The notes beneath the pieces were generated by a model. That model was not told the DNA's origin, did not search any database, and worked only from the letters and a program-made list of their open reading frames with translations. From Adiantum capillus-veneris (taxonomy: Eukaryota; Streptophyta; Polypodiopsida; Polypodiales; Pteridaceae), in NCBI GenBank assembly GCA_014529385.2, contig CM043960.1, forward strand, positions 75,622,410 through 75,682,409: DNA of 60,000 bases, given 5' to 3'. Below are positions 1-10,356 of the stretch, in pieces (the first letter of the stretch is position 1; each line of letters begins with the position of its first letter). The translations under genes were made by a program, and so were the position numbers.

Positions 1-1160
1 TTGGGCTGTTGAAGCTGGCTTGCCATTACTCTGAGACTTTGTAGTTGCACTTCAATGGGCAAGATTGCTTCCTTACCAAATACTAGATGATACGGTGTGA
101 ATCCCAAGGATGTACGAAATGAAGTTCTGTAGGCCCATAAAGCTGGTAGTAGATACTTATCCCAGTCTCCAGGATGATTGTTTACCTGCTTGGTAATAAT
201 TTTAGAAACCATTCCATTTACCTTTTCAACTAGGCCATTACATTGAGGGTAATATGGTGAACAGTGCCTCCTTGTAATGCCCAGTTTCTGCATTAATTCT
301 CCTACCAAGTCTGCTCTGAAACCTGGCCCTCTATCAGAGATGATCTCTAAAGGTGTGCCAAACCTACAGCATATGTGCTCGTAGATAAATTTAGCTACCT
401 CTACCGTTGTGATTCTAGTGGTGGCTGTAGCCTCTGCCCATCTAGTCATGTAGTCGACCCCCATGATAATGTAGAATTTTCCTGAGTTGGCCCTAGGTAA
501 TGGCCCAATGGCATCGATACCCCATTTTTCAAATGGGCCATATGAGAGAATAGGTGTCTGTGGTTCAGGCATAAGTGACCTAGTGCCGGCCTTTTGACAC
601 AACTTACATGTTTTGCACTAGTGGTGTACATCACGGTTGAGGCTAGGCCATATGAAGCCTGCTTGCAAGATTTTCCTACTTGTTATGTCTAGGGCAAAGT
701 GACCACCACAAACCCCGTCGTGACAGCTAGCAATTACTCCCGTGATTTCCTGAGAGAGAGGGACCTTCCTAAGTATTTGGTCCTTACCCTTACAGTACAA
801 ACCGTCATTGATGAGTCGATACCTTGTGGCCTTCCGCGTCAGCCATTGCTTCTGTCCCTTTGTTAAATCTGATGGGCATTCCCCTGTTTCCAAAAAATGC
901 ATGACGTCAGGCAAGGCATCACTTCCTTGAAATAGAGGGAGCTTTAGTTTTATTGCTCCAACCACCACTTCCTGTAGTCTTTCACTTGCTAGGGCATCTA
1001 CTTCTTGGTTTTGAGCCCTTGGGATATGGTGTTTTTGAACTTCTTCAAACTTACCCAACAAGGTTTTTACACCACTTAAGTGAGTCCTTAAACTAGGATT
1101 CTTGCATGTCCATGCTCCATTTACTTGCCTTACCAGAAGTAGAGCATCCCCAAATACATT
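1..1160 (-). pseudogene. E1 second RNase H (C-terminal part) and integrase, partial
   Basis: On the minus strand the segment starts at the copia TSD with the last two thirds of an archaeal-type RNase H (GDALLLV, then HIPRAQNQEVDALA). It continues into an integrase zinc domain (CHDGVCGGHF, then CKTCKLC). The catalytic core follows to base 1: first Asp in KWGIDAIGP (about 520), second in SDRGPGF (about 335), Glu in GLVEKVNG (about 225). A TAG at 618-620 stands where relatives have Trp (HHW-C), a G-to-A change typical of decay of methylated DNA. Apart from that codon the frame stays open to the edge. Family assignment is secure; function is lost through the stop and the copia insertion. Confidence 0.85.
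1156..1160. repeat. E6 target-site duplication, left copy
   Basis: ACATT directly before the 5' LTR; the same five bases follow the 3' LTR at 5842-5846. Confidence 0.95.
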
Positions 1161-1387
1161 TGTTACCATATACATGTGGTAGTGATGTGTGTGAACACAC
1201 TAGGACCGCCGGGGCATTTTTTCCCTCTTTAGGAGGTTTTTTCCCCCGTGCATTGTATATTCGCCCATCACTCTAGGGCTATCTATCTTTCCATTGCACA
1301 CTAAGTAACACACTCTCTATTGTGTGCCTTGAGCTTCCTTCGTCTTCTCCAAGCTGTGTGTGTTTCTCTGCAATCCTAATTCCAACA
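1161..1387 (+). repeat. E6 5' LTR
   Basis: 227 bp, starting TGTTACCATA and ending TTCCAACA. It differs from the 3' LTR only near its end (GCAATCC here, GCAACCC there). The near identity indicates a very recent insertion. Confidence 0.97.
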
Positions 1388-1389
1388 AT

Positions 1390-1401
1390 TGGTATCAGAG
1401 C
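1390..1401 (+). other. E6 primer-binding site
   Basis: TGGTATCAGAGC, two bases after the LTR. It is complementary to the 3' end of plant initiator tRNA-Met, the usual copia primer. From here to the gag start at 1750 is about 350 bp of untranslated leader with nothing else recognisable. Confidence 0.95.
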
Positions 1402-1749
1402 AGGTCACGTCCTCCCGGGCTTAGTCGCCAGCTGCTCCAGCACACGCCTGCTCACTTTCTCCGATTTCAGTGAGCTTTGGCGAGCGTTCGCAGGTCGACA
1501 AATATTTTGGGAGGACTCGAAGAGCTTGGTCTGCTCAGAATTTTGATTTGGGCTCATTTCGGCCTCCGTTTCCACTACGAGCAGTACTGCACAGACTATT
1601 TCGTCATTTTGTGCAGATTTTCTGTCAGTGCCGTTTTTTGCATAACAGGTGCCTTATAGTCTTCTACGGTTTGTGCTATATAGCACAAGTTGTTCCCGCT
1701 CCATTTCTCCTATTTTCGGGCAGTTTTCACATCAGGTGCAGCATTTACC

Positions 1750-4700
1750 ATGGCTGACAACAACAACATAGATGTGTTCAAGATGTTTGCTGCTGAGGAC
1801 AGGTTGGATGGGGACAACTACCCTATGTGGGCTTATATGATGCAACATGTTCTTGTGTCAAAAGGTGTCTGGAACATTGTGCAGAGCATTGATGTACGTC
1901 CTGGTTCTGAAGATGTAGGCGATGTTGAGGATGTTGCAGGTCTTGCTGCAAGGATTGCAGCTGTTAGAGTTGTTTTGCCTACGACAGAACAAGCTCGTTG
2001 GGATGTTAAGGATGCGCAGGCTCATGCATTGATTGCGTTGTCTGTGAAGCGCACCATTATTCCTCACATCCGTTCAGCAAAATCTGCAAAACAGGCTTGG
2101 GATATTCTAGCAGGTCTTTATGCAAGCCGCAATGAGGCTAAAATTGCTTTGCTGCGTAAAGAGCTAGAGTCGAAGATTATGCATGAGGAAGATGATATGG
2201 ACACTTTCCTTGCTAGTGTCAAGGATATCAATGAGCAACTCATTTCTGCAGGTGAAGTCATTTCGGACAGTTCCCTTGTGCAGACTGTTCTTGATGCCTT
2301 ACCAGATTCCTACCAGACTTTTGCTAGTACTTGGAGACTGATGACCCAAGGAAATCCTGAAGTTGTCAAGTTTGATGCATTATGCACATTGCTGTTGCAA
2401 GAGTCACTTTCTAGAAAAAACAGGACTAGGTAGCGTGCAGTTGAACAGGCTTTTATTGCTTCTCAAAGAAAGGGTGGTAACAGTAATGCAGCCACTTCTT
2501 ATGGTTCTGCTGCGAGTGGCAAAAATTCTGTTCCTAATACTTCTGGTGGCAGCACTTCGTCTAGCAATTCTGGTGATAACGGCAAAAAGAAGATGCGTTG
2601 CCATTATTGTAAAGCCAATGATCACTTGATCAAGTCGTGTCCTAAGTTGAAGGCCAAAGAGGCTAAGAAGAAAGAGGGTGGTTCCACTGCAAATGCTGGT
2701 TCCACTACAAATGCAGCCATTGTTGAGTCTTCTGTGAAAGGAGATTGTGATGCTGATGTTGATGCAGAATGGGCTTTTAGCGCAGAGTGCACTTACAATC
2801 CTGTTGTCCATGATGCATGTTTGTCAGTTGCTGCAGATTCACATGTGTGGTATTTCGACAGTGGTGCTACAAAGCACATTACCTCACATCGTGAATTGTT
2901 TACCTCTCTCGAGTCTGTCCCTCATGGGAATTCAGTCACTTGTGCCAATAACGCCTCTTATCCAGTTCAGGGAGTTGGAAAGATTGTGCTCACTGCTGCT
3001 AATGGCAGTTCCTTCACACTTGTTGATGCACTTTATGTACCTGGGATCAAGAAGAATCTCTTGTCTGTATTCGCACTTGCTAGACTTGGACTTGTAGTCA
3101 AATTTGTGGATGACAGATGTACTGTTCATGATCTCAGTTTTGGTGATGAAATTGTTGCATCTGAGCTTTTGTGCCGTGGGCTGTATAAGCTCACTTTGTA
3201 TGACAAGTGTGGACAAAATTTTGCAAATGCTGTTGTAGATTCAAGGGCTATTTCAGATGCAAAACTTTGGCATGCACGTTTTGGTCATTTGAATTTTGCC
3301 AGTTTGCTGCGTTTGCAGAAATCTGATATGGTTGCTTCTTTGCCACCTCTTGAAGCACCTGTCAAACATGTTTGTGAAGGCTGTATTCTGGGTAAAATGC
3401 AGCGTTCTAAGTTTCCAAAGGATGGTTCAGTTAGGGCCACATGCAAGTTGCAGCTTGTGCATAGTGATGTTTGTGGGCCCATGCAAACTCCGTCCTTGGG
3501 CAATTACCTGTACTTCGTGACTTTCATTGATGATTACTCCAGGCATGCATGGGTATTTCCGCTTAAAGCGAAGTCCGAAGTTTTTATATGCTTCAAACAA
3601 TTTTTGGCTATGGCTGAAAATGTCTCAAAATGTACTATGGGCACCCTCCGTTCCGATCGAGGGGGGGAGTATATGTCTCATGAATTTAATGCATTTCTGG
3701 CTAGTCGTGGGATAAAACACCAATGTACAGTGCCTTATACACCTCAGCAAAATGGTGTTGCTGAGAGGAAAAACAGGTCACTAACGGAAATGGCACGATG
3801 TATGGTCAAAAGTCAAGCTTTGCCGCATTCTTTTTGGCTTGAGGCCATCATGTGTGCCACTTATGTACTTAACAGGTGTCCTACGAAAGCTTTGCGGTCT
3901 ATTACTCCATATGAAGCATGGCATGATAGAAAGCCTTCTATTGAGCACATGCGTGTTTTTGGCTGTTTGGCATATGCTTTGGTGCCACAAGTGCAGCGCA
4001 GAAAATTGGATGATAAGGCTATCAAATGTATTTTTGTTGGTTATAGTGCTGAAAGCAAAGGTTACAGGTTGTATCATCCGCAAACAAAACGTATTCTGGT
4101 TTCACGGGATGTAGTGTTTGTGGAAGATTCTGTTCAGCCCTTGCTGTCATGTACTAGAGACAGTAATGTAAGCTCACAGGACATTTATGACACTTTGTTG
4201 CCTCTTTTTAGTGGTGGAAATACGAATGTAAGTTCTAATGAGGCAAATGTACAGCCTATGGGGGTTTCTGAAAATGTTTTAGAACAGCCTATTATTGATG
4301 CAGATGTACATGATGTACTTGATGAGGAAAGGGCTGAAAATGAGCAGGCTAGAGGTATGCCAAAATGGCTGGTGCACACTTTGCGTGACAGTAAATTGGA
4401 TGCACCTTTATCTAGTCGTACTCGTTCAGGCTCTCGCCATGCATCTTATGCATCAAATTGTTATGCTTTGGCTGTGTCTAGTTTACATGATGTTGAGGAG
4501 CCTCTGTCTTTTGATGAAGCACAGAATTCAGAAAATTGGATTGCTGCCATGAAATCAGAATATGATGCACTTATAGAGAATGACACATGGACTTTATGTG
4601 ATTTGCCTCCTGGAAAAAAGGCCATTGGTACGAAGTGGGTTTACAAGTTGAAACGCAAGCCGGATGGTGAGATCGATCGCCATAAGGCTCGACTTGTTGC

Positions 4701-4959
4701 AAAGGGTTATGCACAACAAAAAGGCATAGATTATGAAGAGACTTTTGCTCCCACTTGTCGTATGACTACTGTGCGTTTTCTATGTGCATTGGCAGCTCAT
4801 TTTGGTTGGGAGGTACATCAATCAGACATTGTTACTGCTTTCTTGAATGGTGACATATTTGAGGAAGTTTATGTAACGCAGCCTCGCAGTTTTGTCATAA
4901 AAGAACACAAGGCCAGATATTCAGTTTGCAGTCTCGCAGGTCAACAGATTTATGCATAG
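1750..4959 (+). pseudogene. E6 gag-pol (Gag, PR, INT, N-terminal RT)
   Basis: One reading frame from the ATG in ACCATGGCT, interrupted by an in-frame TAG at 2431-2433 after 227 Gag codons and continuing in the same frame to 4959. Domains by residue from the ATG: copia Gag, about 10-225; CCHC zinc knuckle 284-297 (CX2CX4HX4C); retropepsin with DSGA at 370-373; integrase zinc domain (LWHARFGHLNF, CEGC); DDE core (HSDVCGP, RSDRGGEY, NGVAERKN); RT N-terminus (KWVYKLKRKPDG through FLNGDIFEEVYV). After KEHK the frame runs into out-of-frame RNase H-proximal sequence and stops. The YVDD region is absent. The TAG lies between capsid and zinc knuckle, so it would truncate Gag unless read through. Confidence 0.93.
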
Positions 4960-5539
4960 CCCAGGGTCTAAGCATTGGCAGGCTGTCAAGAGCATTTTCC
5001 GCTACCTTAGTGGCACTTTACATCTTGGCTTGTTTTATCCCAAGGGGGGATCATTGCCGCCAGACTTACATGCTTTTTCGGACTCAGATTGGGCTGGTTG
5101 TTTTGACACGCGAGTGTCCACAAGTGGTTTTTGTTTCATGCTTGGCAGTTCATGTATATCATGGTTGAGCAAGAAGCAACCTATTGTGGCCACTTCGAGT
5201 TGTGAGGCTGAGTACAGGGCAGTCTTCACAGCTACGGTTGAGTGTGTATGGCTCAGACGCCTTATGGCTGACTTGGGTGTTGGACAGGACACTGTCAACA
5301 CTATCTACACTGATAGTCAGAGCGCATTGGCAATTGCGAGGAACCCAATTTTTCATGCTCGCACAAAGCACATTGAGGTGCATTACCACTATGTCAGGGA
5401 GAGGCTCTTAGCAGGAGAGATCAGCTTGGCTTATGTGCCAACACAGGACAACCTTGCAGATCTTTTCACAAAGGCATTGTCTCGTGAGAAGCTGGAAGCT
5501 TTCCGCAAAGCTTTGGGCTTACTCCCCTTTGTGGACTGA
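4910..5539 (+). pseudogene. E6 RT C-terminal tail and RNase H, +2 frame
   Basis: In the +2 frame, sequence resumes at the conserved copia motif RPDIQFAVSQVNRF (from 4910), followed by HSPGSKHWQAVK and an intact RNase H. RNase H landmarks: FSDSDWAG (first Asp), SCEAEYRA (Glu), YTDSQSALAI (Asp), then the conserved tail HYHYVRE and LADLFTKAL, with stop at 5539. The jump from the upstream frame is an internal deletion that removed roughly 200 codons, as judged from typical copia RTs. RNase H itself looks undamaged. Confidence 0.92.
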
Positions 5540-5602
5540 TCCTGTCCTCAGGGCATGGCACTTCCCTTTACTCATGTGCCAGCTCTCGTTCACCGCATCA
5601 CT

Positions 5603-5614
5603 CCAGGGGGGATT
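5603..5614 (+). other. E6 polypurine tract
   Basis: CCAGGGGGGATT immediately before the 3' LTR; plus-strand primer site for reverse transcription. Confidence 0.88.
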
Positions 5615-5841
5615 TGTTACCATATACATGTGGTAGTGATGTGTGTGAACACACTAGGACCGCCGGGGCATTTTTTCCCTCTTTAGGAGGTTTTTTCCCC
5701 CGTGCATTGTATATTCGCCCATCACTCTAGGGCTATCTATCTTTCCATTGCACACTAAGTAACACACTCTCTATTGTGTGCCTTGAGCTTCCTTCGTCTT
5801 CTCCAAGCTGTGTGTGTTTCTCTGCAACCCTAATTCCAACA
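5615..5841 (+). repeat. E6 3' LTR
   Basis: 227 bp, 226 identical to the 5' LTR, followed by the TSD ACATT at 5842-5846. Confidence 0.97.
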
Positions 5842-5846
5842 ACATT

Positions 5847-7736
5847 AAGGCGTTGTACACCTTGAGAGACGCACCATTATAGACCCTTGGTTAGTGCTGC
5901 ATACTCAGATTCATTGTTAGAATGTGAATCTAACAATTGGCCCAACGAAAATACCTTTGTCCCTTTGTCATCAAAGACCCCTATGCCTGCAGCTGCTTTG
6001 TCGGACGCTCGCTTGTAGGCTCCTTCAAAGTAGAGAGAGTATGCTCCTTCTACCATCGGTGGTACTGGAGGTAATCGGACTTCTCCTTCCTTAGATTGCT
6101 TCTCCTTCCTTTCAAAGACTTGGTAGGTCATGAGTCCCCCCAAACTTGCCCTTGTCGTGCTTTCTACCTGTACCGTGTAGTCAAACTCTTGCAGACGAAC
6201 TAGCCATTTAGTAATTCTAGCAGACACATCCATGTGCTGTACAACATAGGGAAATATTTCATCCGTGGTTAGAATCACAAATTGCTTAGGCAGCAAATAT
6301 GACCTAAACTTTGTAGTTGCAAATCTAAGAGCTTGGACTAAGTGTTCCACATGGGTGAAACCTTTCTCTCCTGCTGTCATCATTCGACTAGAGAAGTAGA
6401 TTGGCCTCATGAAAGATGTCGTCGTATCCTTTTGGAGTAGCACAGCCCCCAATGAGTCATCACCAACACTTGAGGTGACATAGAATTTTTCATCCCACTT
6501 AGGTGGTGAGATAGTTGGCAGAGTGGCTAAGACCTCCTTTACCTTGTTGTAGTGATGTTCGCTTTCCTCGTCCCAAGTGAAAGTTGATCTTTGAGTGAGT
6601 TGTTGCAGTGGTAGAACAAGTTGTGATAGTAGATGTATGAATCTACTTAAGTACCTCACCTTCTGTAGAAAAGAGACCAGTTGACGTGCGGTCGTTGGTG
6701 AAGGTAGGGCTATGAGTGCGGACACCTTTCTTGGGTCGGCGTTGATATCTTTTGTTGAAATTTCATGGCCTAGTAGAATGACTTTACTCTCCCCAATGTG
6801 GCATTTATCCACATTTAATTGCCCACCTAGGCTCTGCGACCTGGCCAAACCTTCAGTTACCTTTTCTAAATGTGAAATACGGGAGCTATATGTACAAAAA
6901 TCATCAATGAACACTCTTATGGATGTTCCAAAGAACGGTTGAAAAACATATGTGACATATCTTTGGAATGTGGCAGGTGCATTTGTGAGACCAAATGGCA
7001 TAACCCTGTATGCAAAACAACCCCATGGCGTGATAAAAGTGGTTTTTAGCTGATCTTCCAAGGCTATGCGTATTTGAAAGTATCCAGAATAACCATCACA
7101 GACGGTATAGCATTCTAAACCCGCTACTTCATTCAGAATTTCATCCAAGAAATGGAGAGGAAAGTGGTCTCTCTTTGTAGCTGCATTTAGTGGTTTGTAG
7201 TCAACACAGACCCTCCACTTACCATTTTTTAAAGGCGTCACCACTACGGGTGACACCCATTCTGAGTTTTCTACAGGATAGATGAATCCCACCTCCAGCA
7301 GTTTCCTTACCTCGGCCAAGAGTGCCTTTTCTTGTATGACCCCCAATCGTCGTAGCTTTTGCACAACTGGTTTTACCCCTTCCTTCAGCTTAATATGATG
7401 TTCCACCACTGTAATGCCTGTGATTCTTTCATATTTGTCAATGAACAGGTTAGGAAATCCCATCAACATTTGCAAAAAACTATCTTTCTCCTCAAGTGTT
7501 AATTCCGTAGACAACATACCCTTCAACCTACTTCCTCCTAGGCCAGGTGATTTTCTCTCCTCTTCATTGGGTTTCCCTTTTGGTGATGGATCACCAGTTG
7601 TGCTTACCCTTTGTGGATCCTTCATAATGATACCCATCACATCAATGGAACTGTCACTTTCATCGGTGGATGTGGTCTCCTCCTCAGAACTGGAAGATTC
7701 GCTAGTGGTTTCATCTGCTGATGTTTCCAGATTCAT
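5847..7736 (-). pseudogene. E1 RT, degenerate first RNase H and start of second RNase H
   Basis: Minus-strand frame of 619 codons, broken by TAA at 5877-5879 ten codons before the copia junction. After an acidic Ser/Glu-rich leader (1-60), RT spans about 95-330: WVSPVVVTPLKNGKWRVCVDY, VMPFGLTNAPATFQ and catalytic FIDD at 276-279. The first RNase H (about 410-500) has TSSVGDDS where an active enzyme has its first Asp (xDAS), so it looks like a non-catalytic tether. The second, archaeal-type RNase H begins at about 568, with FEGAY where relatives, including E2, have an Asp (DGA). A TAA at 7737-7739 separates this frame from the in-frame protease upstream; E2 has no stop there. Confidence 0.9.
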
Positions 7737-8282
7737 TTACTTCTGCTTGCCAATCCTCATGTCGTAGTAGATTGTCTCCCCTTTCTTACCGGTCATGCGT
7801 AGAAGGCCAGTATCCCAGTCCTGTTTTGCCTTCATGGCCATCAACCATGGCCTTCCCAAAATTAGTGGATAGCCCTCCCCCTTAGTAGGCATTACAAAAA
7901 CATCTACCTCTACCTCAGTGTTGAAAGCTTTGATTTTCACGGCACTTACCACACCCACACACTTTACTTTTGCGTTGTTTGCCATCTTTGCCTTGCATGG
8001 AGAAGGCCTGTCAACCTCGAGCCCTAATTGAAGCATCATAGCTTCGCTCATTACACAGATTTGTGCACCTCCATCAATGTAGGTGTTTCCAACCCTCTTT
8101 CCTTTTATGTCTACGTCAACAATTGGAAGGATGTCATCCATGTTGCATCCCGAAATTGCTCCGGCTACCTTTGTTTTGGAGCGTCTTGTACTTACCATTT
8201 TAGACCATTGTCGCCTTACTTTTGGTGCAAGATGTAGCAGCTGTGGCCATGTAATCTTCGGTCCTTGCTCTGCCACATCCAA
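7737..8282 (-). pseudogene. E1 aspartic protease
   Basis: A 181-codon retropepsin frame. The active-site motif IDGGAQICVM (Asp about 70) is the D-G-G-A variant also present in E2, and the C-terminal signature LILGRPWL is near 139-146. It follows gag in a different frame, opening just after a TAA at about 8298. It is in frame with RT downstream but separated from it by a single TAA. The reported start is a TTG, so the true upstream boundary is uncertain. Its job is to cleave the Gag-Pol polyprotein. Confidence 0.88.
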
Positions 8283-8290
8283 TGTTAGAT

Positions 8291-9547
8291 CTAGGGCTTA
8301 GAACTTTCCCCTAGCTGGAAGTCGGTGATGCCCAATTTTCGTCGTGGCCTGGATGGCCTCTTGCTAGTTTCTCCTCTCATGCTTCTCTCATCATCTGATT
8401 GTGTAGCTTTCTCCCTCCTAGCTCTTTTCACAGTCATGGCTTCAAGTGGTTCTAAAAAGGTTACCTTCTCCTTACCCTTGTCCCTCTCCTTTGCTCTGGG
8501 TGGATCCACTACTATGGCTCTTCCTTTCTCTTCTAGCCTTATGATGTTTACAGGGCGATCAGGTGGTGGGGCTGGTGGAAGAGGTGGGATGAATGCTTGT
8601 AGTGGTGTCTGGGGCGCACGTAGAATTTGTGTTGGTGGGGGTGGTGCTCGGGGTGGGGGTGTTCTTTCTCTAGGGGGTGACAATTGGTTCCTCCTACCTC
8701 CTCTATTATAGTTTTGTCGTGGTTTGGGACAGTAGTACAAACCGTGACCGTCTTCTCCGCAGTTATAGCAATGATACTCCCTGTTTTGTCTTCGTGCTCT
8801 TCCAGGGTCTTGATCTCTTTCTTGACTCCTCCCTTGTTGTATTAAGTGGACATACAAATTCTGCACTTGGTCAGTAATATGGGCCAACATATCTTGTTGG
8901 TCATCTCTTACCCCAAGAGCCGGTGGTGGTGGTGGAATGGTGGTTGTCGTAGTTGCTAGTCGACGCGATGTTCCTGATTCTGTTGACTCGGTTTCTTTGG
9001 CTTTCATTCGCAGCTTCTTGTCTTTAAGGCGAGCAATCTCAACGGCTAACTCGTACGTAGCCGGGAATCTACCTTTCACCTTCTCCTTGAGAAGCGGCCA
9101 TAAGCCATGCGTGAACCGATCTTTTTTTAAGAAATCGGGTGCAGCTTCCCCCCTAGCCAGTGACTCAACCCACCATTCCCACAAATCCACAAATTTGGAC
9201 TCATAGGTGGCATATTTTAAAAGACCCTCCTGCTTCAAGTTTCTCAACTTGTCCCACAACTTTTCTGAAGTGGTACCTTCCCCAAAGCGCCTCTTAAAAG
9301 TGGTTTTTAAGGGTTCCCAGTCATCCTTGGTTGCTTGTGGAAGTGCATTGTACCATGATCTAGCTTCTAGCTTCATGAGATGCTTAAAGATTCTAACCCG
9401 GGATTCATCCGTATCTTTGTTGCTCACTACACATGCTACTTCAAAGTCATCTAGGAAGTCTGTTACCAAATCCTCCCCCTTCTTTCCTTTAAATGTTGGA
9501 AATGCTACACTTGCCATGATTACTGAGAGAGAGCTAGAAAGACACAC
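8291..9547 (-). CDS. E1 Gag
   Basis: An open frame of 418 codons; the more likely start is Met11 (nt 9517), just before ASVAFPTFKGKKGEDL. Residues 20-175 are a retrotransposon Gag capsid domain (FLDDFEVAC, EARSWYNALP, KLWDKLRNLKQ, FTHGLWPLLKEKV). A CCHC zinc knuckle lies at 260-273 (CYNCGEDGHGLYYC), followed by a long Pro/Arg-rich tail (about 285-350) and a basic end. Nothing inside is broken, so this is the best preserved gene of E1. It forms the virus-like particle and binds element RNA. Confidence 0.9.
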   Translation of the reverse strand: MCLSSSLSVIMASVAFPTFKGKKGEDLVTDFLDDFEVACVVSNKDTDESRVRIFKHLMKLEARSWYNALPQATKDDWEPLKTTFKRRFGEGTTSEKLWDKLRNLKQEGLLKYATYESKFVDLWEWWVESLARGEAAPDFLKKDRFTHGLWPLLKEKVKGRFPATYELAVEIARLKDKKLRMKAKETESTESGTSRRLATTTTTIPPPPPALGVRDDQQDMLAHITDQVQNLYVHLIQQGRSQERDQDPGRARRQNREYHCYNCGEDGHGLYYCPKPRQNYNRGGRRNQLSPPRERTPPPRAPPPPTQILRAPQTPLQAFIPPLPPAPPPDRPVNIIRLEEKGRAIVVDPPRAKERDKGKEKVTFLEPLEAMTVKRARREKATQSDDERSMRGETSKRPSRPRRKLGITDFQLGESSKP

Positions 9548-9600
9548 TGCTTAACTTGCAAAAGTTTTTTTCTTCTTTACAAGGAGGCGTGTATACCCTC

Positions 9601-9819
9601 TTATACTAGGACATAGATTAAAACTTCAAACGGTACATTGCCTTGTACCAAAGGTAAGACAAATGGTTGATCTGATGCCAGAACCTCCAAAGACCGCTCC
9701 CCACCCGGCATGGTGTCAATGAAGTGCTGGTAGTGAGCCTTCAAATCCAGTATTACCTTGATTGAGCGTACACGTGTTGGTATGTGTGATCTGTCTTGAG
9801 GTAGGTTGTACTGATTCAT
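9601..9819 (-). other. E1 leader ORF 2, unknown 72 codons
   Basis: A small frame between the primer-binding site and gag (residues such as VRSIKVILDLKAHYQHFIDTMP). I do not recognise it. Some Tat/Ogre elements carry an extra ORF upstream of gag, and this and the next ORF occupy that place, but their small size leaves chance possible. Confidence 0.35.
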
Positions 9820-9878
9820 GTGAAGCTTAGAGGTGCTTAGTCACTGTCCAAGCTTGTGGGAGAGGGTGGTGTTCTTTC

Positions 9879-10283
9879 CTAAAACAAACTCAGTAGATCC
9901 CTAGTTTCTCTAGTGAGAGTGTGAGCCAATGCTTCCGTTATCTGTGCTGCAGCATCAGGTGCGACTTGAAAACTGACTGTGATAATTACCTCGGTGACTT
10001 GAGTTACCCGATTCTCAAAGTAGAATAGTGTTGATTCTCTATTGTGTAGAGCTCCTTCCATTTTGTTGTTGTGGGTTGCGGACATGGTTTCGACCTTCTC
10101 CTTTGGCACTTGGCCTATGTATATCCACTGGGTTTGGCATGTTGGTTGACTCTCCCACTGCAAATCGATTACCATTACGCCTGGCACTCGAGCTTCGATG
10201 GAGATGCGGAGTTCGTCTAGTTGTGCTTGGAGCTCTTCTTCTTCTGTCGTCCAATTAGCAAATCCTGCTAGCCATTCATCCAT
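9879..10283 (-). other. E1 leader ORF 1, unknown 134 codons
   Basis: The first frame after the primer-binding site in E1, 134 codons, starting MDEWLAGFANWTTEEEE. The N-terminus is acidic and helical-looking, and a Val/Ala-rich end follows (VIITVSFQVAPDAAAQ). No domain recognised. Its position right after the PBS resembles the extra ORF1 of Ogre-type Tat elements; this is inference from position only. Confidence 0.4.
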
Positions 10284-10336
10284 TCACAATAGTTTAAGGG
10301 TTTCAGTCTTGTAAACTGAAGGGTTTCATGAAAAGA

Positions 10337-10354
10337 TCCTCAGTGGGGGCACCA
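10337..10354 (-). other. E1 primer-binding site
   Basis: On the minus strand TGGTGCCCCCACTGAGGA, two bases inside the LTR edge. It has the TGG start expected for a tRNA ending in CCA. E2 has the identical 18 nt. I could not assign the tRNA from memory. Confidence 0.8.
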
Positions 10355-10356
10355 AA

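Larger units (their letters stand above)
1161..5841 (+). mobile_element. E6: young Ty1/copia LTR retrotransposon, RT core deleted
   Basis: A complete insertion 4,681 bp long. It has two 227-bp LTRs (TG...CA) with one mismatch between them, a 5-bp TSD (ACATT at 1156-1160 and 5842-5846), a tRNA-iMet-type primer site and a polypurine tract. The copia order Gag, PR, INT, RT, RNH is visible. It lies inside E1's second RNase H; removing it with one TSD copy gives a continuous RNase H frame. An internal deletion near 4907-4913 removed the catalytic half of RT, so this copy cannot be autonomous. Confidence 0.97.
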
